Positions 45,305 to 54,115 of a stretch of 64,000 bases of DNA are shown piece after piece. The DNA is taken from contig QUJQ01000002.1 in NCBI GenBank assembly GCA_003480725.1, positions 316,754-380,753 of the forward strand, written 5' to 3'. A program made the position numbers and the translations under genes. Position 1 is the first letter of the stretch, and every line of letters begins with the position of its first letter. This DNA is from Clostridiaceae bacterium AM27-36LB. Its GTDB lineage: Bacteria > Bacillota > Clostridia > Lachnospirales > Lachnospiraceae. Below the pieces are notes generated by a model, which was not told where the DNA came from, did no database searches, and saw only the letters and a list, made by a program, of their open reading frames with translations.

Positions 45305-45320
45305 ACGGTGCAGCCTGCTT
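45277..45320 (-). terminator. Terminator of aroE-aroD
   Basis: AAGCAGGC/GCCTGCTT outer stem with an inner ACCGT/ACGGT pairing and a 7-nt T-run on the minus strand. It shares bases with the candidate spoIIGA promoter. Confidence 0.85.
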
Positions 45321-45322
45321 TT

Positions 45323-46081
45323 CTATTTCATAGACAAAAGCTGACAAAATACTCTCATCTGCTCGATGGGAATCTGCCCCGGTGCGGATGCTTCTCCCAC
45401 ACTCGCAAAGGTCATAGCTGAACCTGTCAGGGTTCCTGCCAGACGACTTAAGACTCCCAGACGACCCATGGACATGGTCACTACCGGAATATCCAGAGAA
45501 TGGTCTGCCTCCATGGTTGCTTCCATCAGTGTCATCACATCTTCCCGGCTCTGTGGCATCACTGCGATCTTCGCCACATCTGCTCCCATCTCCTGCATCC
45601 TGGTCAGACGGCGGATCAGTTCTTCTCTGTCCGGTGTCCGGTCAAAATTGTGAAAAGATGCGATCACATGAACACCTGCGCTTTGAAGTTTTCTGATCTC
45701 TTCTGATGTCCGTTCCTCCTCCCGGAATGCTTCCACATCTACCAGATCCACATAGCCGGATCTGGCAGCCCGTTCATTCAACTCATAGTAAGTATCTTTC
45801 ATCACTGCAAGCTGTCCACCTTCATAGACTGTCCGGAGCGTAAAAAGCAGTGCTTTTTCTCTGATCCGTCCGCGGATTCCCTGTAGCACTTCGAGCAGTT
45901 CATCCCTGTCTTCCACACGGTCGAACCAGTCTCCCCGCCATTCCACCACATCCGCTTCTGTCTTTGCAATAACCTCTGCAGCCTTAAAAACATCTTCTTT
46001 TGTTCTGCCTACGATAGGCGCACAGATCTTCGGATCTCCTTCGCCAAAAACACCTGTACTTAATTTGAATGTTCGTTTCAT
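45323..46081 (-). CDS. aroD: Type I 3-dehydroquinate dehydratase
   Basis: Third step of the shikimate pathway, via a Schiff-base Lys. Active-site segments are VVEWRGDWFD (residue ~45), VIASFHNFD with the catalytic His (~138) and ADVAKIAVMP with the Lys (~168). 252 residues. It lies 10 bp behind aroE, which uses its product. Confidence 0.97.
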   Translation of the reverse strand: MKRTFKLSTGVFGEGDPKICAPIVGRTKEDVFKAAEVIAKTEADVVEWRGDWFDRVEDRDELLEVLQGIRGRIREKALLFTLRTVYEGGQLAVMKDTYYELNERAARSGYVDLVDVEAFREEERTSEEIRKLQSAGVHVIASFHNFDRTPDREELIRRLTRMQEMGADVAKIAVMPQSREDVMTLMEATMEADHSLDIPVVTMSMGRLGVLSRLAGTLTGSAMTFASVGEASAPGQIPIEQMRVFCQLLSMK

Positions 46082-46091
46082 CTCTTTATCC

Positions 46092-46961
46092 CTACTTAAA
46101 ATACTTATTTTTTACCAGTTCTACCGGCATCGGTTTACCGGTCCACAGTTCAAACGCATAGGCTCCCTGATAGAGCAGCATATACATGCCGTTGAATGTC
46201 GGGCATCCAACTGATTCTGCCATCTGAAGAAGTCTGGTCTTTCTCGGCTGATAGATCACATCTGATACAATCAGTTCCGGATGAAAGTAACTTACATCCG
46301 GCACCAGGCAGCCCTCTTCATGGGGACTCATGCCTACAGAGGACGCATTGATCAGAATGGCACTCTCATCGATGCTCTTTCTCATCTGCACCTCATCCTT
46401 CAGTTCATACATACAGACCTTACAGTCTGTCCGGCTGTTCACCCGATGGATGACCTGCTCCACTGCGTTCCATGAATTACCTTTTCTGGCAATCACATCG
46501 ATTTTCGGCACTCCATCCAGTGCCGCCTGAGTAATGATCGAAGCCGCTGCCCCTCCGGTCCCCAGAAGCGTCATCTTCTTTCCGATAATATCGAAGCCTG
46601 CATCTGTTACCGCAGTCATATATCCTTTTCCATCCGTATTAAACCCGGTCAGAACACCATTTTCCTGCACTACCGTATTGACTGCTCCGATCAGTTCCGC
46701 TTCTTTGGAGAGCTTGTCTACCCGTTCAAACATCCGCCGCTTGTGAGGCATAGTACAGTTCCATCCTCTGGCATTAAAGGTAATAAGCCCATCCACTGCT
46801 GCCTCAAATTGTTCCGGCGCCACATCAAATGCCAGATATACATAGTCCAGTCCGTGATAACGGAAGGATTCATTGTGCATCTCAGGCGAAACGCTGTGTG
46901 CCACCGGCTGCCCCAGCAGACAGGTCAGTCCCGTATGTCCTGTAATCGGTATTGTTCCCAT
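46092..46961 (-). CDS. aroE: Shikimate dehydrogenase
   Basis: Reduces 3-dehydroshikimate to shikimate. The N-terminal substrate domain has GQPVAHSVSPEMHNE (residue ~17) and the catalytic Lys/Asp pair region NCTMPHKRRM (~68). The NADP domain carries LLGTGGAAASIITQAA (~133). 289 residues. First gene of an aroE-aroD pair inserted between ftsZ and spoIIGA. Confidence 0.96.
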   Translation of the reverse strand: MGTIPITGHTGLTCLLGQPVAHSVSPEMHNESFRYHGLDYVYLAFDVAPEQFEAAVDGLITFNARGWNCTMPHKRRMFERVDKLSKEAELIGAVNTVVQENGVLTGFNTDGKGYMTAVTDAGFDIIGKKMTLLGTGGAAASIITQAALDGVPKIDVIARKGNSWNAVEQVIHRVNSRTDCKVCMYELKDEVQMRKSIDESAILINASSVGMSPHEEGCLVPDVSYFHPELIVSDVIYQPRKTRLLQMAESVGCPTFNGMYMLLYQGAYAFELWTGKPMPVELVKNKYFK

Positions 46962-46991
46962 ATAGTCTATCCTCTTCCCATATATCTATTC

Positions 46992-47047
46992 AAAGAAACA
47001 CCCATTACATGCCCACGCCTCAGGCGTTTTCGGCACACAGTGGGTGT
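46992..47047 (-). terminator. Terminator of ftsZ
   Basis: ACACCCA (46998-47004)/TGGGTGT (47041-47047) outer stem with nested GCC/GGC pairings, then TTTCTTTG on the minus strand. This is not a perfect U-run. Confidence 0.65.
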
Positions 47048-47066
47048 CTGATATATCCTTTATTAT

Positions 47067-48233
47067 CTATCTGTTTTTCTGAAAGAACTGCGGAATCTTG
47101 ATCTCCTGTTCTTCTATGGTACTCTCCGGCTTCTTAAACGTCTTCAGTCCAGGAAGCGGCTGTACCGGTTTGGTCTTGAACTCCGGTTTTACCGGATTCT
47201 GTGTTGCTGTTGAAGCGGCTGCAGTCGGCTGCGGAGCTTTCTGAGTTACCGGACGATAATTCGGCAGGACAGACTTGTTAGCATTATCCTGCAGACCTGT
47301 TGCAATTACAGTGATGCTTACTTCATCAGAATTGGTGGAGTCATACATTGCACCAAAGATCACGTTTGCATCCTCGCCTACCTGCTCCTGTACATAGCTT
47401 GCTGCCTCGTTGGCATCGATCAGAGAAATATCTCCGGATACATTGATGATCACATGAGATGCTCCTGCGATGGTCGTCTCCAGAAGCGGACTGGTGATTG
47501 CCTGTTTTACTGCCTCCAGCGCCTTGTCGTCTCCTCTTGCAGTACCAATACCAATATGTGCGATACCCTTGTCTGTCATGACGGTCTGTACGTCTGCGAA
47601 ATCCAGATTGATCAGTGCCGGCAGATTGATCAGGTCAGTAATACCCTGTACTGCCTGCTGCAATACTTCATCTGCTTTCTTCAGTGCCTCCGGCATGGTA
47701 GTTCTGCGGTCCACGATCTCCAGAAGCTTATCGTTCGGAATCACGATCAGCGTATCTACGGAAGCTTTCAGCTTCTCGATACCTGCCAGTGCATTGTTCA
47801 TTCTCTGCTTTGCTTCAAAACGGAACGGCTTGGTCACAACACCAACCGTCAGGATTCCCATCTCTTTAGCTGCTCTTGCCAGAACAGGAGTTGCACCGGT
47901 TCCGGTTCCGCCACCCATACCACAGGTTACAAATACCATGTCTGCACCCTGGATTGCTTCTTTGAGCTCTTCAATACTCTCTTCTGCCGCCTTTTCACCG
48001 ATCTCAGGCTTTGCACCTGCTCCCAGTCCTTTGGTCAGCTTCTCGCCGATCTGGATCGCCGTCGGAGCCTTGCAGAGCTTCAGTGCCTGCTTGTCCGTGT
48101 TCACACCGATAAATTCTACTCCGCCGATCTGTTCCTCTACCATTCTATTTACAGCATTATTTCCTGCACCACCAACGCCGATCACAATGATCCGTGCAGC
48201 TGCTTCTGTTTCATTCGTCATGATTTCCAACAA
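47067..48233 (-). CDS. ftsZ: Cell division protein FtsZ
   Basis: Tubulin-like GTPase that forms the division ring. The GTP loop is [15 protein letters not shown] (residues ~17-31) and the tubulin signature [11 protein letters not shown] is near 107. The T7 loop [11 protein letters not shown] is near 207. A variable linker leads to the C-terminal peptide [11 protein letters not shown], which binds FtsA/SepF-type partners. I use the TTG at 48233, 8 nt after GGAGG, giving [10 protein letters not shown]. The frame's first GTG at 48266 precedes the ribosome site. ftsA is not present upstream; divIB is. Confidence 0.98.
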   Translation of the reverse strand: MLEIMTNETEAAARIIVIGVGGAGNNAVNRMVEEQIGGVEFIGVNTDKQALKLCKAPTAIQIGEKLTKGLGAGAKPEIGEKAAEESIEELKEAIQGADMVFVTCGMGGGTGTGATPVLARAAKEMGILTVGVVTKPFRFEAKQRMNNALAGIEKLKASVDTLIVIPNDKLLEIVDRRTTMPEALKKADEVLQQAVQGITDLINLPALINLDFADVQTVMTDKGIAHIGIGTARGDDKALEAVKQAITSPLLETTIAGASHVIINVSGDISLIDANEAASYVQEQVGEDANVIFGAMYDSTNSDEVSITVIATGLQDNANKSVLPNYRPVTQKAPQPTAAASTATQNPVKPEFKTKPVQPLPGLKTFKKPESTIEEQEIKIPQFFQKNR

Positions 48234-48286
48234 GGCTATATCCTCCTTCAAATAGCGCTTTCCCACGCCATCTTACATTACTTTAT

Positions 48287-48315
48287 ATCATAGCTTCTTT
48301 TCTTAAAATGCGCAA
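48287..48315 (-). promoter_or_regulatory. Promoter of ftsZ
   Basis: TTGCGC (48310-48315) and TATGAT (48287-48292) on the minus strand at 17 bp, in the divIB-ftsZ gap. Confidence 0.6.
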
Positions 48316-48346
48316 CAAATTTTTGAAAAAAATCATAATTACTGCT

Positions 48347-49084
48347 TTACTTTGCCGACTCCAGGGAAATATGCGTTGTCTCGTCTGTATAGTTTTCCAT
48401 ATGAAGCGTACCGGACTTGTCCTTAAGATCTCCCTCCAGCTGTTTGAGTCTGGAAATCTTCTCATCCAGATTCTCCCCGGTTCCCAGTGCCACTTTCACA
48501 TCTCCCAGTTGAAGGAACAGTTCACCTCCTGCTCCAAACCGGATCTCATCCGGATCCAGATCATATTTGGTCAGAAGCTTCGTAATGCTTAGAATCGTAT
48601 CAAAAATCGTCGGATCTTCCACGCTTAATGGCTGATGTATGGCAAGACTGTCAAAGGTCACACCGCTGATCTGTGGGATTCCCTCCAGTTCCTGGGTAGA
48701 ACTCTCCACCACGATGCCATCTTTGTCAAAATACACATCCTGCCCCAGATAGCGCACATAACCTACCATATTTTTCTCATAGACCCTGATCTTCAGGCTC
48801 TGCCAGGAATCCATGGTCACTTCAAAATCATCGATAAACGGAATCTCCGGATGCTCCTGATATTTATACCGAAGATATACCAGAAGCGTATTCTGAAGAC
48901 TTCCTTCATCCAGCAGCAGATCCACTACTTCTTCCTTGGTATAGTAGGCATTTCCGGTCACAGTCACCTGCCGCACCCGGAAAACACCTGCAAAAGATAA
49001 TCCTAATATGAACAGTACTGCCAGTGCCGCCAGTACCACGATCAATTTTTTTACTGTCTTTGTTTTTGTTTCTTTTTTCCACAT
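48347..49084 (-). CDS. divIB: Cell division protein DivIB/FtsQ
   Basis: Bitopic divisome protein: a basic cytoplasmic N-terminus with a Lys/Thr repeat, one membrane helix (residues ~12-33), a POTRA domain starting VRQVTVTGNAYYTKEEV, and the FtsQ beta domain. 245 residues. It sits 4 bp after murA and before ftsZ, the usual order. Confidence 0.92.
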   Translation of the reverse strand: MWKKETKTKTVKKLIVVLAALAVLFILGLSFAGVFRVRQVTVTGNAYYTKEEVVDLLLDEGSLQNTLLVYLRYKYQEHPEIPFIDDFEVTMDSWQSLKIRVYEKNMVGYVRYLGQDVYFDKDGIVVESSTQELEGIPQISGVTFDSLAIHQPLSVEDPTIFDTILSITKLLTKYDLDPDEIRFGAGGELFLQLGDVKVALGTGENLDEKISRLKQLEGDLKDKSGTLHMENYTDETTHISLESAK

Positions 49085-49088
49085 GCGT

Positions 49089-50339
49089 TCAGTATATCAC
49101 GATTCCCAGTGATTTCAAATCCCCTTTTATATCTTCATAGCCCCGGCGCACATATTCCATGCCTTCCATAACAGTCTCCCCTTCTGCTGCCAGTGCCGCC
49201 ATAATAAGACCCGCGCCTCCCCGCAGTTCTCTTGCCTGCACCTTCGCTCCTGAAAGTCTCCGGACTCCCTCGATCAGCGCAAAACTGTCCTGATTTACAA
49301 TGGATGCCCCCATCTTCATAAGCTCCGGCACGATCTGAAACCGGGCTTCAAATATTTTTTCTTCTACAAAACTGATACCATCCGCCGTGGACAACACTGC
49401 CATCAATGCCGACTGAAGATCGGTGGAAAATCCCGGAAACGGAGCTGTCACAATATTCGGGATCGGGCGGCAGCGTTTCTCCATCTGCACATGGATCCAG
49501 TCCTTCCCACTCTCTACGACTGCTCCCATCTGTTCCAGCAGATGGGGCAGTGTTCCCAGATGCTGCACTGGCAGATGAAGAAGCTTTACGTCTCCTCTGG
49601 TGATCAGCGCACCAAGCAGATAGGTTCCTGCCACGATCCGGTCAGACGGAATGATATATTCCACTGCATCCAGCTTTTTCACTCCTTCAATGGTCACACA
49701 AGGTGTTCCATCTCCCCTCACTTTTGCTCCCATTTTCCGTAAGAATTCTGCCAGCACACAGATCTCCGGTTCCATGGCCGCCCCATGAATCACTGTCACT
49801 CCCTCTGAGAGTACCGCCGCCAGCATCAGGTTCTCCGTAGCTCCCACACTTGGAAAATGAAGACAGATCTGCGCTCCGTGAAGCCGGTCCGCTGATCCGC
49901 ACAGGGTATGTTCCTCCTGGCGAAAATCCGCGCCCAGCAGTCTAAGGCCGCTTAGATGAAGATCAATGGGCCGCTTTCCAATGGTACAACCACCTGGATA
50001 AGGGATTTCTACCTGATGAAGCCTTCCCAGCATACTTCCAAGCAAGGTGATGGTGGAACGCATCTTTCCTGCTCCTGATCCTGTGATTCTGTGATTATCA
50101 AGACTTCTGGTGTCCAGAATCACCATATGACCTTCCCGTCTGACCCGGCAGCCCGCTGTCTGCAGCAGTTCCAGCATATGATCCACATCGGAGATTTCCG
50201 GACAGTGATGCAGAACAAAGATTCCGTCAGCCAACACTGCTGCCGCCAGGATCGGAAGCGCCGCATTTTTGGAACCCTGTACCAGTAATTCTCCCTGCAT
50301 TCTCTGTGGTCCGCTGATCACAATTCTGTTTTCGTCCAC
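49089..50339 (-). CDS. murA: UDP-N-acetylglucosamine 1-carboxyvinyltransferase
   Basis: First committed step of peptidoglycan synthesis (enolpyruvyl transfer). The N-terminal KNAALPILAAAVLADG and the active-site loop PGGCTIGKRPIDLHL (residue ~115) keep the catalytic Cys that fosfomycin alkylates. GATENLMLAAVLSEG and PTD-like catalytic Asp segment FSTDLQSALMAVL are present. 416 residues. The start is GTG with GGAGAGGG just upstream. Firmicutes often have two murA genes; which paralog this is cannot be told. Confidence 0.96.
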   Translation of the reverse strand: MDENRIVISGPQRMQGELLVQGSKNAALPILAAAVLADGIFVLHHCPEISDVDHMLELLQTAGCRVRREGHMVILDTRSLDNHRITGSGAGKMRSTITLLGSMLGRLHQVEIPYPGGCTIGKRPIDLHLSGLRLLGADFRQEEHTLCGSADRLHGAQICLHFPSVGATENLMLAAVLSEGVTVIHGAAMEPEICVLAEFLRKMGAKVRGDGTPCVTIEGVKKLDAVEYIIPSDRIVAGTYLLGALITRGDVKLLHLPVQHLGTLPHLLEQMGAVVESGKDWIHVQMEKRCRPIPNIVTAPFPGFSTDLQSALMAVLSTADGISFVEEKIFEARFQIVPELMKMGASIVNQDSFALIEGVRRLSGAKVQARELRGGAGLIMAALAAEGETVMEGMEYVRRGYEDIKGDLKSLGIVIY

Positions 50340-50435
50340 ATCCCTCTCCTTTGGACCCGCCTTCAGGTCATCCGTTATATACCAGTATATGCCAAAAATG
50401 CCTGTCAGTGTTCCTGCTCTGTAACAATACCGCTA

Positions 50436-51545
50436 TCAGTGTTCCTTCCGCACATCCCTGGACACACTTAAAGCAATCCCCATCTCCAGCAGCAAAAAAA
50501 CGACAGATGTACCACCATAGCTGACAAACGGAAGTGTGATTCCCGTATTCGGAATCGTATTGGTCACCACTGCCACATTCAGAATCACCTGGATCATAAT
50601 ATGCCCCATAACTCCTGCTGCCAGAAGAGTTCCAAACAGATCCTTCGTCCAGGTGGCGATCACCATGAGCCGCCAGATCAGAAGCCCGAAGATCACCAGC
50701 ACTGCCACTGCACCTGTAAGCCCCAGTTCCTCACAGATGATTGAAAAGATCATATCGTTCTGTGCCTCTGGCACAAACCCCAGCTTCTGCATACTTTCCC
50801 CCAAGCCCACACCGAAGAGTCCACCGGAACCGATAGCATAGAGTCCCTGCATGGTCTGATATCCTTTTTCGTATAATTCCGGATTTCGCCAGATGGCCAG
50901 CCGTTCCAGCCGGTAGGATTCCAGGCTCAGGAAAATACCGATGAATCCCACCCCTGTACCACCGATCCATAGAAAAGGTAAAAACTGTGGATTTGCAACA
51001 AAAATCAGGATCACTGCAATCCCAAGAATAATGATTGCCGTACTCAAGTTGTTGGATCCTACCAGACCCACAACCGGAAGAATCAGAAGGATTACAAGAA
51101 ACATATATTTCCATGATTTCATATGAGATGCATTGCGGCTTACAATAGCAGCCAGCAGAACGACCACCGCCAGTTTTGCATACTCAGAAGGCTGGAAGGA
51201 CAAAGGTCCCAGTGCCAGCCACCGTTTGGATCCATTGTATTCCCGTCCGACAAACAACACAGCTGTGGACAGCATCAGCGCAATTCCATATCCGATCCAG
51301 GCATAATTCTGAAGCCTCCGATAATCCATACAGGACACCAGATACATGGAAAAGAGTCCGATACTGGTCGCAAAAAACTGTTTACGTAAATAATAGGCAG
51401 GGTCAGCAAATTTGACCCTGCCATTGTAAGCACTGGTACTGTACAGCACCACAAGCCCGAACACCACAAGAAGCAATACCAGAATCAGAAGTACATAATC
51501 AATGGATTCTTTTGTATCACCATTTCTTTGATGCAGGTCTGTCAT
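50436..51545 (-). CDS. ftsW: SEDS-family peptidoglycan glycosyltransferase (FtsW/SpoVE)
   Basis: Polytopic membrane polymerase that works with a class B PBP. Ten helices are visible. Diagnostic segments are KRWLALGPLSFQPSEYAKLA (~residue 107), the extracellular loop with the catalytic Asp region near GYQTMQGLYAIGSGGLFGVGLG, and PNTGITLPFVSYGGTSV (~335). 369 residues. Its ATG overlaps the murD stop by 4 bp. Whether it acts in growth, sporulation or both cannot be separated by sequence. Confidence 0.93.
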   Translation of the reverse strand: MTDLHQRNGDTKESIDYVLLILVLLLVVFGLVVLYSTSAYNGRVKFADPAYYLRKQFFATSIGLFSMYLVSCMDYRRLQNYAWIGYGIALMLSTAVLFVGREYNGSKRWLALGPLSFQPSEYAKLAVVVLLAAIVSRNASHMKSWKYMFLVILLILPVVGLVGSNNLSTAIIILGIAVILIFVANPQFLPFLWIGGTGVGFIGIFLSLESYRLERLAIWRNPELYEKGYQTMQGLYAIGSGGLFGVGLGESMQKLGFVPEAQNDMIFSIICEELGLTGAVAVLVIFGLLIWRLMVIATWTKDLFGTLLAAGVMGHIMIQVILNVAVVTNTIPNTGITLPFVSYGGTSVVFLLLEMGIALSVSRDVRKEH

Positions 51546-52903
51546 GCCATCAGATCCCTCACATATTTTTTAAATAATTCTCCGCGCTGCTCAAAGCTTT
51601 TGAACATATCCCAGCTTGCACAGGCCGGAGACAGAAGCACAGCGTCACCGGATCCGGCTCTTGCCGCACACTCTTTCACCGCATCTTCCAGAGAATCTGC
51701 AAACACAATATGCTCAAATCCGTGCTTTCTTGCACAGTCAGCAATCTTCTGTGCTGTCACACCGATCAGCACCAGTTCTTTCACTTTTCCATCAAATGCC
51801 TCGATCCACTCATCATACTCCGAACCCTTATCATACCCTCCGCCGATCAGATAGGTAGGACGGTTCATGGCCTGAATCCCTTTGATCGCCGCATCCGGGT
51901 TGGTTCCCTTGGAATCATTATAATAAGCCACACCATCAATTTCTTCCACGAATTCGATCCGGTGTTCCACCGCACGGAACTCCAGCAGTGTCTTACGGAT
52001 CACATCCACAGGCACGCCCATTCGATGGGTAATGGCAATGGCTGCCATGGCATTTTCATGATTGTGTCCACCAAGAATATGAAGCTCATCCACATGGCAG
52101 ATCTGTTCTTTTCTTCCACTATCTTTCAGCACAAGATAACCGTCTTCCAGGTCTACGCCCTGTTCCAGTTTATGCAGACGACTGAAAAACAGAACATCTG
52201 CCGGACAGTTTTCTCCATATGCCCGCAGCACTTCATCGTCATAGTTCAGCACACAGGTATCTGCCTTCGTCTGATTCTCTGCGATCCGTTCCTTAGCCGC
52301 AATATAATTATCCATAGTATGATGACGGTTCAGATGATCCGGCGTAATATTAAGGATCGCACTGACTTTCGGATGAAACTCTACAATACTCTCCAGCATA
52401 AAGCTGCTGATCTCTGCTGCCGTCATAGCATCCGGCTCCATACCGTCCGCCACATCTGCATATGGCATGCCGATATTTCCCACCACATAGGTATGTGGAT
52501 TATAATTTTTCAGGATCTGCCCCACAAGGGTTGTCGTCGTGGTCTTTCCATTCGTTCCGGTGATTGCTGCAATACTCCCCTGTCCGCAGCGATATCCAAG
52601 TTCGATCTCACCCCAGACTGGAATCTCACGCCTTCTGATCTCCAGCATCATAGGAATATCCATCGGGACTCCCGGACTTGGGATCACCAGATCCACCGTG
52701 TCCAGTAAGCCTTCCGGCAGAGTTCCGATCACGATCTGTGCCTGATTGTCTGCTTTTAATTTTACTTTTACATCTGCATGTTTCAGTTTTTCATTGGCAT
52801 CAAACAGGATCACCTGCGCGCCTTTTCGTTCCAGCAGAGATACCGCTGACAATCCACTGATCCCGGTTCCAATGACCAGCACCTTTGTGTCTGCAAATTC
52901 CAT
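51542..52903 (-). CDS. murD: UDP-N-acetylmuramoyl-L-alanine:D-glutamate ligase
   Basis: Adds D-Glu to the cytoplasmic muropeptide. N-terminal Rossmann-like domain (VLVIGTGISGLSAV), central ATPase P-loop AITGTNGKTTTTTLV (residue ~113), and C-terminal ligase domain with LIGGGYDKGSEYDEW. 453 residues. Lies between mraY and ftsW; murE and murF are not in the cluster. Confidence 0.97.
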   Translation of the reverse strand: MEFADTKVLVIGTGISGLSAVSLLERKGAQVILFDANEKLKHADVKVKLKADNQAQIVIGTLPEGLLDTVDLVIPSPGVPMDIPMMLEIRRREIPVWGEIELGYRCGQGSIAAITGTNGKTTTTTLVGQILKNYNPHTYVVGNIGMPYADVADGMEPDAMTAAEISSFMLESIVEFHPKVSAILNITPDHLNRHHTMDNYIAAKERIAENQTKADTCVLNYDDEVLRAYGENCPADVLFFSRLHKLEQGVDLEDGYLVLKDSGRKEQICHVDELHILGGHNHENAMAAIAITHRMGVPVDVIRKTLLEFRAVEHRIEFVEEIDGVAYYNDSKGTNPDAAIKGIQAMNRPTYLIGGGYDKGSEYDEWIEAFDGKVKELVLIGVTAQKIADCARKHGFEHIVFADSLEDAVKECAARAGSGDAVLLSPACASWDMFKSFEQRGELFKKYVRDLMA

Positions 52904-52912
52904 AGTGCCTCC

Positions 52913-53872
52913 TTACATTGCTGCCAGTGCGATCAGACAGCAAAATGCTTCTATAATAGAAAATACTGTTACCACACGAGTCTCAGACCATCCGCATTTT
53001 TCAAAATGATGATGAATCGGAGCCATCTTGAAAAACCGCTTACCATGAGTCGCTTTGAAATAAGTGACCTGAATGATCACAGACAGCACCTCGATCATAT
53101 AGATCAGACCGACCAACAAAAGGAACAGCGGCATATTCAGCATATATGTCACCGATGCCACGAATCCGCCCAGTGCCAGTGAACCGGTGTCTCCCATAAA
53201 TACACTTGCCGGATATACATTAAACAGAAGGAATCCAAGAAGTCCACCTGCAACTGCCAGTGTCACCGGTGCAATGCCTGTTCCCGTTCCCAGTGCGACT
53301 ACAGAGAAAAATACAGCAACGATCACCGTAACACTGGAAGCCAGGCCATCAAGTCCATCCGTAAAGTTGGTTCCATTGACTGTTCCGATCACGACAAAGA
53401 ACAGAAGTGGAATGGAAAGCCACCCAAGATCAATAGTCAGTCCCGGACAGAACGGTACCAGCATCGTCAGCCCTGCTTCCGAATATTTCACCATATAATA
53501 TGCAAATACAGCCGTCACCACCAGCTGTCCTGCCATCTTCTGTCCTGGTGTCAGCCCTTCGGAACGCTTCAGGACCACTTTAATATAGTCATCCAAAAAT
53601 CCTACAATACCAAATCCTACAGTCATAAATAATACCGGAATGATCTTTGGATAATCTTTTACATAAAACAGGCAGGTCACCACCACACCCAGCAGGAAAA
53701 TAATACCTCCCATGGTAGGAGTTCCATTTTTCTTCAGATGAGTCTGCGGACCATCATCCCTCACCGTCTGTCCTGCTTTCAGCCTCCTAAGGATTCCGAT
53801 GATCTTCGGACCTGCAGCCGCACTGATCACAAAAGAGATCAGCAATGGGGCAATCACACCAAAATTCAACAT
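52913..53872 (-). CDS. mraY: Phospho-N-acetylmuramoyl-pentapeptide transferase
   Basis: Membrane enzyme that makes lipid I. Ten helices; catalytic Asp pair in GFLDDYIKV, NGTNFTDGLDGLAS (~residue 175) and the substrate motif MAPIHHHFEKCGW (~290). I start it at 53872 (MLNFGVIAPLL), 6 nt after GAGGTG. The frame remains open to 54010 but that stretch covers the palindrome at 53924-53965 and has no family similarity. 319 residues is normal. Confidence 0.97.
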   Translation of the reverse strand: MLNFGVIAPLLISFVISAAAGPKIIGILRRLKAGQTVRDDGPQTHLKKNGTPTMGGIIFLLGVVVTCLFYVKDYPKIIPVLFMTVGFGIVGFLDDYIKVVLKRSEGLTPGQKMAGQLVVTAVFAYYMVKYSEAGLTMLVPFCPGLTIDLGWLSIPLLFFVVIGTVNGTNFTDGLDGLASSVTVIVAVFFSVVALGTGTGIAPVTLAVAGGLLGFLLFNVYPASVFMGDTGSLALGGFVASVTYMLNMPLFLLLVGLIYMIEVLSVIIQVTYFKATHGKRFFKMAPIHHHFEKCGWSETRVVTVFSIIEAFCCLIALAAM

Positions 53873-53923
53873 AACCAACACCTCATATTCATTTGTTTTC
53901 TTTTTTTCATTTTGAAAATATAT

Positions 53924-53965
53924 ATTACTGTTCAGAGCCCCATTCCCACGACTCTGAACAGTAAT
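53924..53965. repeat. Small interspersed palindrome, copy 3 (strong cruciform)
   Basis: Perfect 14-bp arms ATTACTGTTCAGAG (53924-53937) and CTCTGAACAGTAAT (53952-53965) around a 14-nt loop. No T-run, so not a standard terminator. It shares the TTCAGAG/CTCTGAA core with copies at 2625 and 28249. Lies between mraY and the tRNA promoter. Confidence 0.65.
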
Positions 53966-54004
53966 CAGTATACGTCTTTCAGGCGAATTTATCAACCATC
54001 GGTC

Positions 54005-54033
54005 TTGCATTTTTATCAGTACAGGTGTAAGAT
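54005..54033 (+). promoter_or_regulatory. Promoter of the tRNA-Gly gene
   Basis: TTGCAT (54005-54010) and TAAGAT (54028-54033) on the plus strand at 17 bp, with the tRNA starting 10 nt after the -10. Confidence 0.75.
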
Positions 54034-54043
54034 AATCTTATAT

Positions 54044-54114
54044 GCGGATATAGTTCATCGGTAGAATGTCAGCTTCCCAAGCTGAACAGGCGGGTTCGAC
54101 TCCCGTTATCCGCT
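54044..54114 (+). tRNA. tRNA-Gly, anticodon CCC
   Basis: 71-nt cloverleaf. Acceptor GCGGATA (54044-54050) pairs with TATCCGC (54107-54113). The anticodon arm TCAGC-TTCCCAA-GCTGA gives CCC, reading GGG codons. The T arm contains GGTTCGACTCC. CCA is not encoded. It is transcribed against the flanking division genes, and its 3' end lies 1 nt from the stop codon of the PBP gene. Confidence 0.95.
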
Positions 54115-54115
54115 T

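Noticed and set aside
53924..53965. Palindrome as a rho-independent terminator of the PBP operon
   Set aside because: No T-run follows on either strand and similar palindromes occur in unrelated leaders.
52913..54010. Longer MraY starting at 54010
   Set aside because: The extension translates the 14-bp palindrome, has no MraY similarity, and a good ribosome site serves 53872.
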